62,959 nt of DNA from Tannerella sp. (lineage in GTDB: Bacteria; Bacteroidota; Bacteroidia; Bacteroidales; Tannerellaceae), in NCBI GenBank assembly GCA_031271805.1, contig JAISUX010000021.1, positions 1 to 62,959 on the forward strand. Direction: 5' to 3'. The first letter of the stretch is position 1. Each line of letters opens with the position of its first letter. The translations under genes and the position numbers were made by a program. Positions 43,342 through 52,876 of this stretch are shown one piece after another. The notes beneath the pieces are model-generated. The model ran no database searches. It had not been told where the DNA came from and saw nothing but the letters and a program-made list of their open reading frames with translations.

Positions 43342-44418
43342 TTATTCGGGAGTATCTGTGTTATGCTTGGAAATCAGAGGAATCTCAACTTCAAAAGTAT
43401 TGCCCACATTACGGATTGCGATTTCGCGATTCCACATCAGGCGGTAACGCTCGGCAAGGTTCGATAGCCCTATGTTCTCGCTGATTTCCGGCTCTTTCTT
43501 TGGCTGAATATTGTTAGAAACCTTTATTGATGCCTTTTCTGTGGTCACAAAAGTGACCGTCAGCGGACGGCGATTGCTAACAACATTATGCTTAATGGCA
43601 TTCTCGACAAGCGTTTGCAAACTCATTGGAATAACCTGACAATTAGCATATTTGCTATCTGTTTCATAAATAAACCTCAGATTATCGCCATAACGTATTT
43701 GCATCAGTCCCGCGTATGCACGCGTAAATTCAAGTTCTTCACATAGAGATATAACTTCCTTATTTTGAAGCGTATAACGAAATACGAACGACAACTCGCG
43801 GACATATTCATCGGCCTTGAGGCTGTCGGTTTTTATCAACGAACTTAGGGTGTTAAGCGAATTGAACAGGAAATGCGGGTCAACCTGATTACGCAATGCC
43901 ATAAACCGCGTTTTAATGTATTCGGACTGCAAGCGCTCATTCTCAACATCCGTTTTCTGCTGTTTTTCAGAGATATACATAAGCAACGACGAGAGCGTGA
44001 CAACCGCCGAAATCGTGAAATCCCGCATCATACCTCCGAAAATCATGTTGCTGAGGGTCGGGATAAACGGCTCGAAGGGCTTCTGGGCAATAGAACATAT
44101 AAGGCTGAAAATCATTGTACTGCCGATAATAATCAGAACAAAACCGAGTTTACCCAATCGTTTCTGCAATATTCCACTGCGTACAAGCCTGAAATTAAGC
44201 ACATAAAGCAGAAAAGCGAGAAAAAGATTCGAGACAAACCGCATCATAGTATGGTTGAGCCTGAAGACATGCTCAATAGGTGCAATTTCCCTGACCGGCG
44301 GTCTGCCGAAAAAGAACATGATAACAAATAGAATGTTCATTAATAGACTGATACCCAGGGCAAACAATAAAGCTGTCCGGACATTAAGCGATGATTTGCT
44401 TTGTGAAATCGTTGTCAT
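43342..44418 (-). CDS. LytS/YpdA-type sensor histidine kinase
   Basis: A 358-residue kinase with four or five N-terminal membrane helices (about 10-155), then the His_kinase domain with MALRNQVDPHFLFNSLNTLS (phospho-His in the PHFLFN motif) and a HATPase region (PMSLQTLVENAIKHNVVS; ISENIGLSNLAERYRLM). The start is the ATG at 44418; the open frame beyond it runs into the promoter. No separate ligand-binding domain is present, so sensing probably occurs in the membrane. It heads a two-gene operon with the LytTR regulator. Confidence 0.94.
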   Translation of the reverse strand: MTTISQSKSSLNVRTALLFALGISLLMNILFVIMFFFGRPPVREIAPIEHVFRLNHTMMRFVSNLFLAFLLYVLNFRLVRSGILQKRLGKLGFVLIIIGSTMIFSLICSIAQKPFEPFIPTLSNMIFGGMMRDFTISAVVTLSSLLMYISEKQQKTDVENERLQSEYIKTRFMALRNQVDPHFLFNSLNTLSSLIKTDSLKADEYVRELSFVFRYTLQNKEVISLCEELEFTRAYAGLMQIRYGDNLRFIYETDSKYANCQVIPMSLQTLVENAIKHNVVSNRRPLTVTFVTTEKASIKVSNNIQPKKEPEISENIGLSNLAERYRLMWNREIAIRNVGNTFEVEIPLISKHNTDTPE

Positions 44419-44448
44419 AATCTTTATCCTTTTTCTTTTTTTTAGCAG

Positions 44449-44480
44449 CAAAGATACGCTTTTTTATCGAACATATCAAA
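44449..44480 (-). promoter_or_regulatory. promoter of the LytS-LytTR operon
   Basis: Minus-strand TTTG (44477-44480), 20 bp, then TATCTTTG (44449-44456), both exact. It lies about 31 bp upstream of the kinase ATG. Confidence 0.72.
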
Positions 44481-44547
44481 ATGTTACTAACATAAGCAAA
44501 GACATTACACATCATCCGCATCAGTCATTATGAACGAACGACTCTCC

Positions 44548-44682
44548 CGTCATTGCAACGCTGCCAAACAGCGCCAAAATAACGCTCATAACCCATAACC
44601 CTACCCTATGCCACGTCATTGCAAGGCATGAAGTAATCTTCCGATTCTATCCCGTCATTGCAAGGCTCAAAGCAATTTATCG
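44548..44682. repeat. dispersed extragenic repeat, three copies (GTCATTGCAAGG type)
   Basis: Copies begin CGTCATTGCAACGC (44548), CGTCATTGCAAGGCATGAAG (44614) and CGTCATTGCAAGGCTCAAAG (44653), the last two 39 bp apart and each ending near CAAT/TAAT plus TTCCG or TATCG. They match the copy at 40099-40125 in order and wording, with divergence suggesting age. Confidence 0.7.
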
Positions 44683-44812
44683 TCTTCATTCTCGATTGCC
44701 TGATTTCCTCCTCCATGACAGCCAGCCTTTCTTTAGGCCAATCCGTAAAACAATTCAATAATTCAGCTTTCATTTCTAAAATATTTATATTCCTATTTAG
44801 TTCCCTATACAT
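44606..44812 (-). other. short open frame, partly repeat-encoded; doubtful gene
   Basis: A 68-codon frame (or about 55 codons from an internal ATG) whose C-terminal half is translated from the dispersed repeats (TINCFEPCND, EDYFMPCND). The front part (MKAELLNCFTDWPKERLAVM) could be a remnant of a real protein. No supporting context is seen, and I do not count it as a functional gene. Confidence 0.25.
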
Positions 44813-44814
44813 TA

Positions 44815-44883
44815 AAATCTTAAATCTAAAATCTAAAATCCAAACTCTTAAATCTAAAATCTAAAATCTAAAATCCAAACTCT
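44815..44883. repeat. AT-rich tandem repeat
   Basis: Two adjacent blocks of AAATCTAAAATCTAAAATCC plus AAACTCT, the second with one extra CTAAAAT heptamer. It is a simple-sequence repeat that may vary in copy number; it is not CRISPR (units too short and no spacers). Confidence 0.7.
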
Positions 44884-45199
44884 ATCCTCTAAATTTCGCC
44901 GCAAAGTAACGGCGATTTTCAAACATATTTGTATCATATTTTGAATAAATATTGTTAAAATAGAGTTAAATTTTTTCGGTTTTTGAAACGAGCCTCATCC
45001 GATTTTCAAAAAATAAAAAGAAATTATCTTACGTATATCGCAAAACGATACAAATTTCCAAAAACAAGGATTTTTGTATCTAAAACCGATAAAATCCTTA
45101 CACTTGGAAAACATGTAAATTCCGAAAATTCTGTAATTCTGTAGAAATTCTGTTGTTGGAATATCCGTATTGCAGATTAGGCCGTAAATATGTTGATTG
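44884..45199. other. intergenic stretch without recognisable gene
   Basis: This AT-rich sequence lies between the tandem repeat and the end of the amidotransferase gene. A degenerate minus-strand TACTTTG (44902-44908) with TTTG 11 bp upstream is too tightly spaced to be a good promoter. I see nothing else. Confidence 0.5.
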
Positions 45200-46168
45200 T
45201 CAATCTATTCCGTATCGAGGATCGGGTTTGATGCTTTTCAATGAATCCCTTTTCAATTCAATGGGATTGGCGGCAAGCGATGTGGTTTCCTTTTTTTGAG
45301 CGAGTGTTTCATCTGTCTTTTTCGATTTAGGTTCTGGTTGTTCGTATTCCTGTTTGTCGGATGATGCCATATAAATAATTTGATTATCAGGACGTTTAGC
45401 CTTAACATGTAGCGCTTCGCCGACAAAACGAGTGAATAATTTTCGCATAAGGTAGTCCCTTTTGAATAGTATTTCCGGATGAAATTGCACACCTAAAATC
45501 CAATGTGAAGAATCTATCCATTCAATAGCTTCGATGACGCCGTCGGTCGATTTTCCAGCCACCTTGAAGCCCGGTGCCAAGCGCTTAACAGCCTGATGAT
45601 GAGCGCTATTAACACTAAATACCCTCTCGCCGACAATATCCGAGAAGACTGTTCCCGCCTCCGCAACAACCTGATGCGTAGGGATAGTTTTCTCCTGTTT
45701 TTGGGCATGAGATATCGACTTGTTAGGATATTGCGCCTTCAAATCCTGGTACAGAGAGCCGCCGAAAGCAACGTTTATCAACTGTACGCCACGGCAAATG
45801 CCAAGCACCGGAACGCCGTTCTCGACGGCAAGTCGAAGCAGGCGGATATCAAAAGTGTCGCGAGGCGCGTTTATCCGCCCCATTTGCGGTATCGGACGTT
45901 CGTTATAATAATCCGGGTCGAAATCCTCGCCGCCGGTAAAGATAATGCCGTCAAGGGTTTTCAATAACTCGACGATTTTCTTATCCTCACGCATCAAAGG
46001 CACTACTACCGGTATGCCGTCGGCGCTCAAAACGGCCTCGACATAGGTGCGTGGAACCGCACTCTGTCCGTCCTTGAAGGTATCGGATATACCTATGACA
46101 GGACGTTCCTGAGCAACAAGTTCCACGACTATTGTCATTAACAAAAATATCTTAACAGTCAGTCTCAC
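45200..46168 (-). CDS. class I glutamine amidotransferase / peptidase C26, exported
   Basis: A 322-residue protein with a signal peptide and a gamma-glutamyl hydrolase-like domain: RPVIGISDTFKDGQ, IIFTGGEDFDPDYY, nucleophile Cys in VPVLGICRGVQLINVAFGG, and catalytic His-Glu in LGVQFHPEILF. Relatives hydrolyse gamma-glutamyl bonds such as gamma-glutamyl-GABA; being exported, this one would act in the periplasm. The C-terminal 70 residues are low-complexity and charged (QEYEQPEPKSKKTDETLAQK). The start is GTG at 46168, giving a proper signal peptide; an ATG ten codons later would shorten it. It follows hppA by 23 nt. Confidence 0.9.
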   Translation of the reverse strand: MRLTVKIFLLMTIVVELVAQERPVIGISDTFKDGQSAVPRTYVEAVLSADGIPVVVPLMREDKKIVELLKTLDGIIFTGGEDFDPDYYNERPIPQMGRINAPRDTFDIRLLRLAVENGVPVLGICRGVQLINVAFGGSLYQDLKAQYPNKSISHAQKQEKTIPTHQVVAEAGTVFSDIVGERVFSVNSAHHQAVKRLAPGFKVAGKSTDGVIEAIEWIDSSHWILGVQFHPEILFKRDYLMRKLFTRFVGEALHVKAKRPDNQIIYMASSDKQEYEQPEPKSKKTDETLAQKKETTSLAANPIELKRDSLKSIKPDPRYGID

Positions 46169-46191
46169 AACACTTTATCTTATATCCATAT

Positions 46192-48396
46192 TTATCCCAG
46201 CAGACTGTATGCGACAGTCAGGCCGGCCATAACTATCGAGACCATGCTCATCAGCTTTATAAGGATGTTGAGCGAAGGCCCGGATGTATCCTTAAACGGG
46301 TCGCCGACAGTATCGCCTACAACCGTGGCCTTATGATTATCAGAGCCTTTACCTCCGAAATTACCTTCTTCGATGTATTTTTTCGCATTGTCCCATGCGC
46401 CGCCGGAATTAGCCATAAAGACAGCCAATACGAAACCTGCGCCAAGACCGCCAATCAGCAGTCCGAGTACTCCGGCTACCCCAAAGATAACACCCACGAA
46501 TATGGGGACGATTATCGCCAAAAGTGAGGGGAAAAGCATCTCACGCTGCGCTCCTTTGGTCGATATCTCGACACAACGGGCGTAGTCGGGTTCGGCCTTG
46601 CCTTCCATGATACCGACGATTTCGCGGAACTGGCGACGGACTTCCTCAACCATGCTTTGTGCGGCACGACCGACGGCGTTCATCGTCAATCCGCAGAAAA
46701 GGAAGGCCATCATTGCGCCGATGAAAACGCCTACTAAAACCAAAGGATTCATCAGCGATACATTGTAATAATTCATGAAATCCTGGAAAGAAGCCTTAGC
46801 TGTTTCTACGACGTTGCCGTTAGACATTTCGAGAACAGAATGCCCGACACGAATAAGGGCTATTTTGATTTCCTCTATGTATGAGGCGAGTAATGCCAAT
46901 GCCGTAAGCGCAGCCGAGCCTATTGCGAAGCCTTTGCCGGTAGCGGCTGTAGTATTGCCGAGAGCGTCGAGAGCGTCGGTGCGTTGGCGCACTTCCTTGC
47001 CGAGACCGCTCATTTCGGCATTTCCGCCTGCGTTGTCGGCGATAGGTCCGTATGCGTCGGTAGCAAGCGTTATCCCAAGAGTCGAAAGCATGCCGACAGC
47101 AGCAATGCCTATGCCATAGAGACCGAGACTTAAATTGCTTGCTGTCAGGAAGTTAGCTACGTCGAACTGTATGGCGCTCAGGTAAGCGAAGATTATCGCC
47201 GCACCGATGGTTATCACCGGAATAGCCGTCGAAACCATCCCCAGCCCGAGACCGGAAATAATCACCGTTGCAGGGCCGGTCTTAGAACTCTCGGCCACTT
47301 TCTGTGTCGGCTTGTAGGTGTGCGAAGTGAAATATTCGGTCGCTTGTCCGATGATCACTCCCGCCACAAGACCCACAACAACGGAGAACGATATGCCGAT
47401 CCAGTTGTCTATTCCCAGCGAATAGAGTATGACAAATGCCATAACGGCTATGAGAAGCGAACTGACATTTACTCCGCGGCCGAGCGCCGACAACAATTGT
47501 TTCATTTTTGCGCCTTCTTTGGTGCGGACAATGAAAATTCCTATCAATGAGAGAATTACGCCTGCAGCAGCTATCAGCATCGGGGCAAAGACGGCTTTCA
47601 ACTGCATTTGCGCATTGGCGGCGAAGGCTGACGCTCCGAGGGCTGCCGTAGCAAGTATTGAGCCGGCATACGACTCATACAAATCGGCTCCCATACCGGC
47701 TACATCGCCTACGTTGTCGCCCACATTATCGGCAATCGTAGCCGGATTGCGCGGGTCATCCTCAGGGATTCCGGCCTCTACCTTACCGACTAAGTCTGCG
47801 CCTACATCTGCGGCTTTTGTATAGATACCACCGCCTACACGGGCGAAAAGAGCCTGTGTCGATGCGCCCATACCGAAGGTCAGCATCGTGGTTGTTATGA
47901 AAATCAGCTTGTTATGTTCCTCAATAACCGCCAGGTTATCAAGAATAAGGAACCATAGCGAGATGTCGAGCAATGCCAAACCTACAACGACTAATCCCAT
48001 GACGGCGCCCGAACGGAAAGCCACTGTCAGACCGCTATTCAAAGAATTTTTTGCGGCGTTGGCTGTCCTCGCCGACGCATAAGTAGCCGTCTTCATGCCG
48101 AAAAAACCGGCGAGACCGGAAAAAAATCCGCCCGTCAGGAAGGCAAACGGCACCCAATTGTTCTGCAACCCAAAATATGCCATGACGGCAAAAATCACGG
48201 CCAGCACAACAAACACTATCGTCACAACCTTGTACTGTTGCTTAAGGTAAGCCATCGCCCCCTTGCGCACGTGAAGAGCTATCTTCTTCATCGTGTCTGT
48301 TCCTTCATCTTTTTTCATCATCTGCTTAAAGAAGTAAAAAGCAAATCCGAGAGCTATAATTGATGCTCCGAGAACTAAAAAAATTACATTTTCCAT
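46192..48396 (-). CDS. hppA: membrane-bound, K+-dependent-type ion-pumping pyrophosphatase
   Basis: A 734-residue, about 16-helix inner-membrane enzyme that couples pyrophosphate hydrolysis to Na+ and/or H+ export. The pyrophosphate site is DDPRNPATIADNVGDNVGDV followed by GMGADLYESYAGS. The second site is DAYGPIADNAGGNAEMSGL, and the third is GAWDNAKKYIEEGNFGG with DTVGDPFKDTSGPSLN. The residue after GNTT is alanine (GNTTAATGKGFAIGSA), the form typical of K+-dependent enzymes, many of which are Na+ pumps in Bacteroides. The gene lies 20 nt after hisD, suggesting read-through. Confidence 0.96.
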   Translation of the reverse strand: MENVIFLVLGASIIALGFAFYFFKQMMKKDEGTDTMKKIALHVRKGAMAYLKQQYKVVTIVFVVLAVIFAVMAYFGLQNNWVPFAFLTGGFFSGLAGFFGMKTATYASARTANAAKNSLNSGLTVAFRSGAVMGLVVVGLALLDISLWFLILDNLAVIEEHNKLIFITTTMLTFGMGASTQALFARVGGGIYTKAADVGADLVGKVEAGIPEDDPRNPATIADNVGDNVGDVAGMGADLYESYAGSILATAALGASAFAANAQMQLKAVFAPMLIAAAGVILSLIGIFIVRTKEGAKMKQLLSALGRGVNVSSLLIAVMAFVILYSLGIDNWIGISFSVVVGLVAGVIIGQATEYFTSHTYKPTQKVAESSKTGPATVIISGLGLGMVSTAIPVITIGAAIIFAYLSAIQFDVANFLTASNLSLGLYGIGIAAVGMLSTLGITLATDAYGPIADNAGGNAEMSGLGKEVRQRTDALDALGNTTAATGKGFAIGSAALTALALLASYIEEIKIALIRVGHSVLEMSNGNVVETAKASFQDFMNYYNVSLMNPLVLVGVFIGAMMAFLFCGLTMNAVGRAAQSMVEEVRRQFREIVGIMEGKAEPDYARCVEISTKGAQREMLFPSLLAIIVPIFVGVIFGVAGVLGLLIGGLGAGFVLAVFMANSGGAWDNAKKYIEEGNFGGKGSDNHKATVVGDTVGDPFKDTSGPSLNILIKLMSMVSIVMAGLTVAYSLLG

Positions 48397-48417
48397 CCGT
48401 TATTATCTTTTAAATTA

Positions 48418-49695
48418 TTAAGTTATTAATCTGATTGATACCGCATTACGATGCGCCATAAGCGATTCGCTTTCTGCCATTATTTCTATCGTATTCCCAA
48501 GTCTCGACAATCCTTCGCGAGTGATTTCCTGAAACGTTATCTTGCGGACAAAGCTGTCAAGATTAACGCCGTTGTACATCTTGGAAAAGCCTTTAGTCGG
48601 CAAGGTATGATTGGTTCCGGAAGCATAATCGCCGGCGCTTTCCGGCGTGTAAGCGCCGAGGAAAACGCTTCCCGCATTGACTATCTTTTCGCCAATATTC
48701 TTATAATCAGCAGTTTGTATTATCAAATGCTCAGGTGCATATATATTAATGTATTCCACTATCTCGGCGCTGTCTTTAAGGACAATTATAAGACTGTTCG
48801 ACAGCGACTTGGTGATATAAGACTGCCGCGGAAGCGTTTGCAACTGATTAAGCACCTCTTTTTCAACATATTTCGCCAATGTTTCGGATGTAGTAAGCAG
48901 TACCGACTGGCTATCGGAACCATGTTCGGCCTGCGAAAGAAAATCGGCGGCGATGAAAGCAGGGTTGGCCTGTTCGTCGGCGATAATCGCCACTTCGGAA
49001 GGGCCTGCCGGCATGTCGATAGCGACGTCATTGATGCTGACTAACTGCTTTGCCGCAGTGACATATTGGTTGCCCGGGCCGAAAATTTTGTAAACCTTAG
49101 GTACGCTTTCGGTGCCATAAGCCATCGCCGCGATAGCTTGCACACCGCCGACCTTAAAAACCTGCGTTATACCAGCTGTCTGAGCGGCAAAAAGTATAGC
49201 CGGATGCACCTTGCCCTCAGGGGTGGAGGGGGTAAAGAGGACAATTTGGCTACATCCGGCTATTTGTGCTGGAATACCAAGCATCAGCACCGACGAAAAC
49301 AACGGCGCCGTGCCGCCGGGCACATAAAGCCCGACTTTTTCGATAGGAACGGCCTTCTGACGGCAGTAAACGCCGGGCATTGTCTCCACTTCGAGCGCCT
49401 CGAAACGCTGCGCAGCATGGAATTTCTCAATATTCCCGGCCGCCGTCTTGATTGCCCGCTTCAGGTCTTCCGATATGAGCGTTGAGGCTTCGGCTATCTC
49501 ATCGTCCGAAACTCTTATCGACGTGAGCCGTACATGGTCAAACCGTTCGGCATAACGAATGACCGCCGCGTCACCCCCGGTGCGCACATCGTCCAAGATT
49601 GTCCGAACCGTGTCGTACAGCCTTGAAACCTCTATCTCGGGGCGTTTTGACAACGCTTCCCACTCGTTCCGCAAAGGATATTTAACGATCCGCAT
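48418..49695 (-). CDS. hisD: histidinol dehydrogenase
   Basis: A 425-residue zinc enzyme for the last two steps of histidine synthesis. Typical parts are ALEVETMPGVYCRQKAVPIE, VGLYVPGGTAPLFSSVLMLG, KIFGPGNQYVTAAKQLVS, IDMPAGPSEVAIIADEQANP, DFLSQAEHGSDSQSVLLTTS, and NAGSVFLGAYTPESAGDYAS then GTNHTLPT. Catalytic Glu/His are in APEHLI. It has its own -7 promoter element in the 74-bp gap after hisG. No hisC or hisB follows; hppA comes next. Confidence 0.97.
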   Translation of the reverse strand: MRIVKYPLRNEWEALSKRPEIEVSRLYDTVRTILDDVRTGGDAAVIRYAERFDHVRLTSIRVSDDEIAEASTLISEDLKRAIKTAAGNIEKFHAAQRFEALEVETMPGVYCRQKAVPIEKVGLYVPGGTAPLFSSVLMLGIPAQIAGCSQIVLFTPSTPEGKVHPAILFAAQTAGITQVFKVGGVQAIAAMAYGTESVPKVYKIFGPGNQYVTAAKQLVSINDVAIDMPAGPSEVAIIADEQANPAFIAADFLSQAEHGSDSQSVLLTTSETLAKYVEKEVLNQLQTLPRQSYITKSLSNSLIIVLKDSAEIVEYINIYAPEHLIIQTADYKNIGEKIVNAGSVFLGAYTPESAGDYASGTNHTLPTKGFSKMYNGVNLDSFVRKITFQEITREGLSRLGNTIEIMAESESLMAHRNAVSIRLIT

Positions 49696-49719
49696 CTATG
49701 TATTTCCATTTTTTCGCCG

Positions 49720-49727
49720 CAAAGATA
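49720..49727 (-). promoter_or_regulatory. -7 element between hisG and hisD
   Basis: Minus-strand TATCTTTG, exact, 24 bp upstream of the hisD ATG. The nearest TTTG is 11 bp away (too close). It may let hisD and hppA be transcribed apart from proS-hisG. Confidence 0.5.
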
Positions 49728-49769
49728 ATAATTCTCCGCAAAAAATACTCATTTATTTAATGAATTTTA

Positions 49770-50621
49770 CTATAAAATCATTTTTTCGATAGGGATAACC
49801 AAAATTCCTTCGGCGCCTAACGACTTGAGTTTGCCGATGATTTCCCAGAAATGTTTCTCCGTGATGACCGACTGAACCGACACCCAGCCTTCGTCGGCAA
49901 GTGGTGTGACGGTAGGACTTTTCATCCCCGGCAACAGCCGGATTATCTCCGTAAGGCGCTCTTTCGGAGCATTAAGCAGGACATATTTCTTGCCCGATGC
50001 CTCGCGGACAGCATCAAACCGGAACAGTAAGGCGTCCAATATGGAACGGTTTGCTTCCGTCAAATTTTTGTTGGCTATCAGCAAGGCTTCGCTCTTCATA
50101 ACTACCTCTACCTCTTTCAACTGGTTGCTAATCAGCGTACTGCCGGAACTGACAATATCGAAAATAGCATCAGCCAAACCTATACCGGGGGCTATCTCGA
50201 CCGAACCTGATATCTCGTGAAACTGGGCGTCAATGCAGTTCTTTCTTAAAAAATCACGCAGAATATTGGGATAGGAAGTGGCTATTGTCTTACCTTGAAA
50301 CCATTCCAAACCGCCGTATTCCTCGTCCTTGGGAATGGCGAGCGAGAGGCGGCACTTGCTGAAACCCAGACGTTTGACTAATTCCGCCTCACTGCCTTTT
50401 TCGACCCATTCGTTTTCACCCACAATACCCACATCGGCAACGCCATTGGCCACCGACTGCGGAATATCGTCGTCGCGCAGGAACAGTACCTCGACGGGAA
50501 ATTCGACCGCAGAGAGGAGCAGCGTGCGCTTCGCCTTGCTCAGTTTGATGCCCGCTTCGTCGAGCAATGCCATCGTATCCTCGTTCAGACGGCCTTTGGA
50601 TTGTATTGCTATTCGTAACAT
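49770..50621 (-). CDS. hisG: ATP phosphoribosyltransferase, long form
   Basis: The first, feedback-regulated enzyme of histidine synthesis (283 residues). The catalytic domains show MLRIAIQSKGRLNEDTMALL, VADVGIVGENEWVEKG, and the PRPP loop ELTISKIA-like region read as GLADAIFDIVSSGSTLISNQ. The extra C-terminal ACT-like domain (PTVTPLADEGWVSVQSVITE; LGAEGILVIPIEKMIL) marks the long form that needs no HisZ. The ATG at 50621 begins the conserved core and lies 19 nt after the proS stop codon, so proS and hisG look co-transcribed. Confidence 0.96.
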   Translation of the reverse strand: MLRIAIQSKGRLNEDTMALLDEAGIKLSKAKRTLLLSAVEFPVEVLFLRDDDIPQSVANGVADVGIVGENEWVEKGSEAELVKRLGFSKCRLSLAIPKDEEYGGLEWFQGKTIATSYPNILRDFLRKNCIDAQFHEISGSVEIAPGIGLADAIFDIVSSGSTLISNQLKEVEVVMKSEALLIANKNLTEANRSILDALLFRFDAVREASGKKYVLLNAPKERLTEIIRLLPGMKSPTVTPLADEGWVSVQSVITEKHFWEIIGKLKSLGAEGILVIPIEKMIL

Positions 50622-50640
50622 AAGTGCGATTTTAAATGAT

Positions 50641-52110
50641 TTAATAAGCCCGCGCAAAAACGACACGCTGAGCCGACGGCTTCCCCGTAACCATACAACG
50701 ACCGGGCGTCTTGTCGCCGGCCATCGGTATGCAACGTATCGTCGCCTTGGTTTCTTCCTTGATGCGCTCCTCCGTCTCCGGCGTGCCGTCCCAATGCGCC
50801 ATCAGAAATCCGCCTTTTTCGATTTCGACCTTGAACTCATCGTATGTCTCTACCGGACGTGTCACCGATTCGCGATAGTCGTAAGCCTTCTTGTAGATAT
50901 TCTCCTGAATGGCCGCAAGCAAGTCCTTGACGTGGTATTCGATGTTCTCTATCGGGAGGACTTCCTTGGTCAGAGTGTCACGGCGAGCAACTTCTATAGT
51001 GCCGTTTTCGAGGTCGCGGGCGCCAAGAGCAAGACGCACAGGTACACCCTTCAACTCATATTCGGCAAATTTCCAACCAGGCTTTTTATTGTCCGAGTTG
51101 TCGTATTTCACGCTGATACCCAACGACTTAAGTTTTGCAGAAATCACATCTACCTTGGCGTTAATCTCCGCCAGCTGCTCATCTGTCTTGTAAATCGGCA
51201 CGATGACGACCTGATAAGGCGCGAGTTTAGGCGGCAGCACAAGCCCGTTGTCGTCGGAATGGGTCATTATCAACGCGCCTATAAGCCGGGTCGAAACGCC
51301 CCATGAGGTCGCCCAAACATATTCTTCCTTGTTTTCGTTCGAGATAAACTTGACATCGAAGGCTTTAGCGAAATTCTGTCCGAGGAAATGCGAGGTACCG
51401 GCCTGCAAAGCCTTGCCGTCCTGCATAAGCGCCTCGATGCAGTAGGTCTCAAGCGCACCGGCAAAACGTTCGTTAGGCGATTTTATCCCCTTTACAACGG
51501 GTATTGCCATAAATTTCTCGACGAAATCGGCATATATATTAAGGATCAGGTCGGCCTCCGCTTCCGCTTCCTCGCGCGTAGCATGAGCGGTGTGCCCTTC
51601 TTGCCACAGAAATTCGGCGGTACGCAGAAAAAGCCGCGTCCGCATCTCCCAACGCACAACATTACACCATTGGTTGCATAGTATCGGCAGGTCGCGCCAC
51701 GAATGAATCCAACCCTTGTAGGTGTTCCATATAATCGTTTCGGATGTCGGACGAATAATCAATTCTTCCTCAAGTTTAGCCGCCGGATCGACTATCACAC
51801 CGCCTTCGGGCGCGTTTTTCAACCTGTAATGCGTCACAACGGCACATTCCTTTGCGAAACCCTCGACATGACTTGCCTCGCGACTGAAAAACGATTTAGG
51901 TATGAAAAGCGGGAAATAAGCGTTCTGATGCCCTGTCTCTTTAAACATACGGTCGAGTTCGGCCTGCATCTTCTCCCAAATCGCGTAACCATAAGGTTTC
52001 ACAACCATACAACCACGAACCGCCGAGTTCTCGGCCATGTCCGCCTTAATAACTAAGTCCTGATACCATTGCGAATAATTCTCGCTCCTCGAAGTCAATT
52101 CTTTTGCCAT
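50641..52110 (-). CDS. proS: proline--tRNA ligase, archaeal/eukaryotic-like type
   Basis: A 489-residue class II synthetase of the shorter ProS type (no editing insert). Visible are the opening [79 protein letters not shown] then [10 protein letters not shown], and the C-terminal anticodon domain with [20 protein letters not shown]. It ends in the aromatic terminus (VVFARAY) typical of this type. It heads an operon with hisG and diverges from rubrerythrin. Confidence 0.97.
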   Translation of the reverse strand: MAKELTSRSENYSQWYQDLVIKADMAENSAVRGCMVVKPYGYAIWEKMQAELDRMFKETGHQNAYFPLFIPKSFFSREASHVEGFAKECAVVTHYRLKNAPEGGVIVDPAAKLEEELIIRPTSETIIWNTYKGWIHSWRDLPILCNQWCNVVRWEMRTRLFLRTAEFLWQEGHTAHATREEAEAEADLILNIYADFVEKFMAIPVVKGIKSPNERFAGALETYCIEALMQDGKALQAGTSHFLGQNFAKAFDVKFISNENKEEYVWATSWGVSTRLIGALIMTHSDDNGLVLPPKLAPYQVVIVPIYKTDEQLAEINAKVDVISAKLKSLGISVKYDNSDNKKPGWKFAEYELKGVPVRLALGARDLENGTIEVARRDTLTKEVLPIENIEYHVKDLLAAIQENIYKKAYDYRESVTRPVETYDEFKVEIEKGGFLMAHWDGTPETEERIKEETKATIRCIPMAGDKTPGRCMVTGKPSAQRVVFARAY

Positions 52111-52152
52111 ATATTCGGTTTTGAATGAATGATTTTAATCAATTTTGGGGGG

Positions 52153-52160
52153 CAAAGGTA
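52153..52160 (-). promoter_or_regulatory. -7 element of the proS-hisG operon
   Basis: Minus-strand TACCTTTG, exact consensus, 42 bp upstream of the proS ATG. No TTTG at the -33 position. Confidence 0.55.
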
Positions 52161-52239
52161 GGATTTTTATCCGAATTTTCCTCATTTATTGAGAGTTTTT
52201 GATTATTTTTTTCCCCGACTTGAAATTTTTAACGTCGTT

Positions 52240-52273
52240 TTTGTTGTGTGTATTATTTTTTTCCGTATTTTTG
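52240..52273 (+). promoter_or_regulatory. promoter of the rubrerythrin gene
   Basis: TATTTTTG (52266-52273) is an exact -7 element, preceded by TTTG at 22 bp or GTTG at 19 bp. It lies 39 bp upstream of the ATG. Confidence 0.55.
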
Positions 52274-52312
52274 TCGCTGGTATTATATTCACAAATTTAA
52301 AAATTGATAATT

Positions 52313-52855
52313 ATGAAAGAGTTAAAAGGTTCAAAGACAGAAGAAAATTTAAAAACAGCATTCGCCGGCGAATCGCAGGCGCATACAAAATATCAGTATT
52401 ACGCATCGAAAGCGAAAAAGGACGGATACGTACAGATAGGCAATATCTTCGAGGAAACGGCGCACAACGAAAGGGAACACGCCGAGATATGGTTCAAGTT
52501 GCTGCACGATAACGGTATTCCGGCAACTCCCGACAACCTGCTCGACGCTGCACTCGGCGAAAACTACGAATGGACGGAAATGTACGCCGGGTTCGCAAAA
52601 ACGGCTAAAGAAGAAGGATTCGACCACATCGCGTTCTTGTTCAACGGCGTCGCCAAAATTGAGAAAGAGCACGAAGAAAGGTATCGTAAGTTGCTTGCCA
52701 ACATAAAGGGCGACCTTGTTTTCTCGCGCGACGGCGACCAAATCTGGCAGTGCGGCAATTGCGGACATATCTTAATCGGTAAAAAAGCGCCGGAGATATG
52801 CCCGGTCTGCTCTCACCCGAAAGCGTATTTCCAGATTCGAGCATTGAATTATTGA
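52313..52855 (+). CDS. rbr: rubrerythrin
   Basis: A 180-residue non-haem diiron protein that reduces hydrogen peroxide in anaerobes. The ferritin-like diiron part has [35 protein letters not shown] and [15 protein letters not shown] (E and E-x2-H ligands). The C-terminal rubredoxin-like part has [20 protein letters not shown] (two C-x2-C pairs). The ATG at 52313 begins the standard family N-terminus. It ends 21 nt from the convergent antiporter gene. Monocistronic. Confidence 0.97.
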   Translation: MKELKGSKTEENLKTAFAGESQAHTKYQYYASKAKKDGYVQIGNIFEETAHNEREHAEIWFKLLHDNGIPATPDNLLDAALGENYEWTEMYAGFAKTAKEEGFDHIAFLFNGVAKIEKEHEERYRKLLANIKGDLVFSRDGDQIWQCGNCGHILIGKKAPEICPVCSHPKAYFQIRALNY

Positions 52856-52876
52856 TAAATTGCGGGGATTCGCAAA

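Noticed and set aside
40166-44418. The two adjacent two-component systems as one phosphorelay
   Set aside because: Each kinase is coupled to its own regulator of a different class and they are separated by an unrelated divergent operon; no hybrid or Hpt domain is seen.
44606-44812. Small protein gene in the repeat-rich spacer
   Set aside because: Half of it is translated from dispersed repeats and there is no promoter at proper spacing; kept only as a doubtful frame.
44815-44883. Possible CRISPR array
   Set aside because: Repeat units are 7-14 bases of AT-rich simple sequence with no unique spacers and no cas genes in the window.
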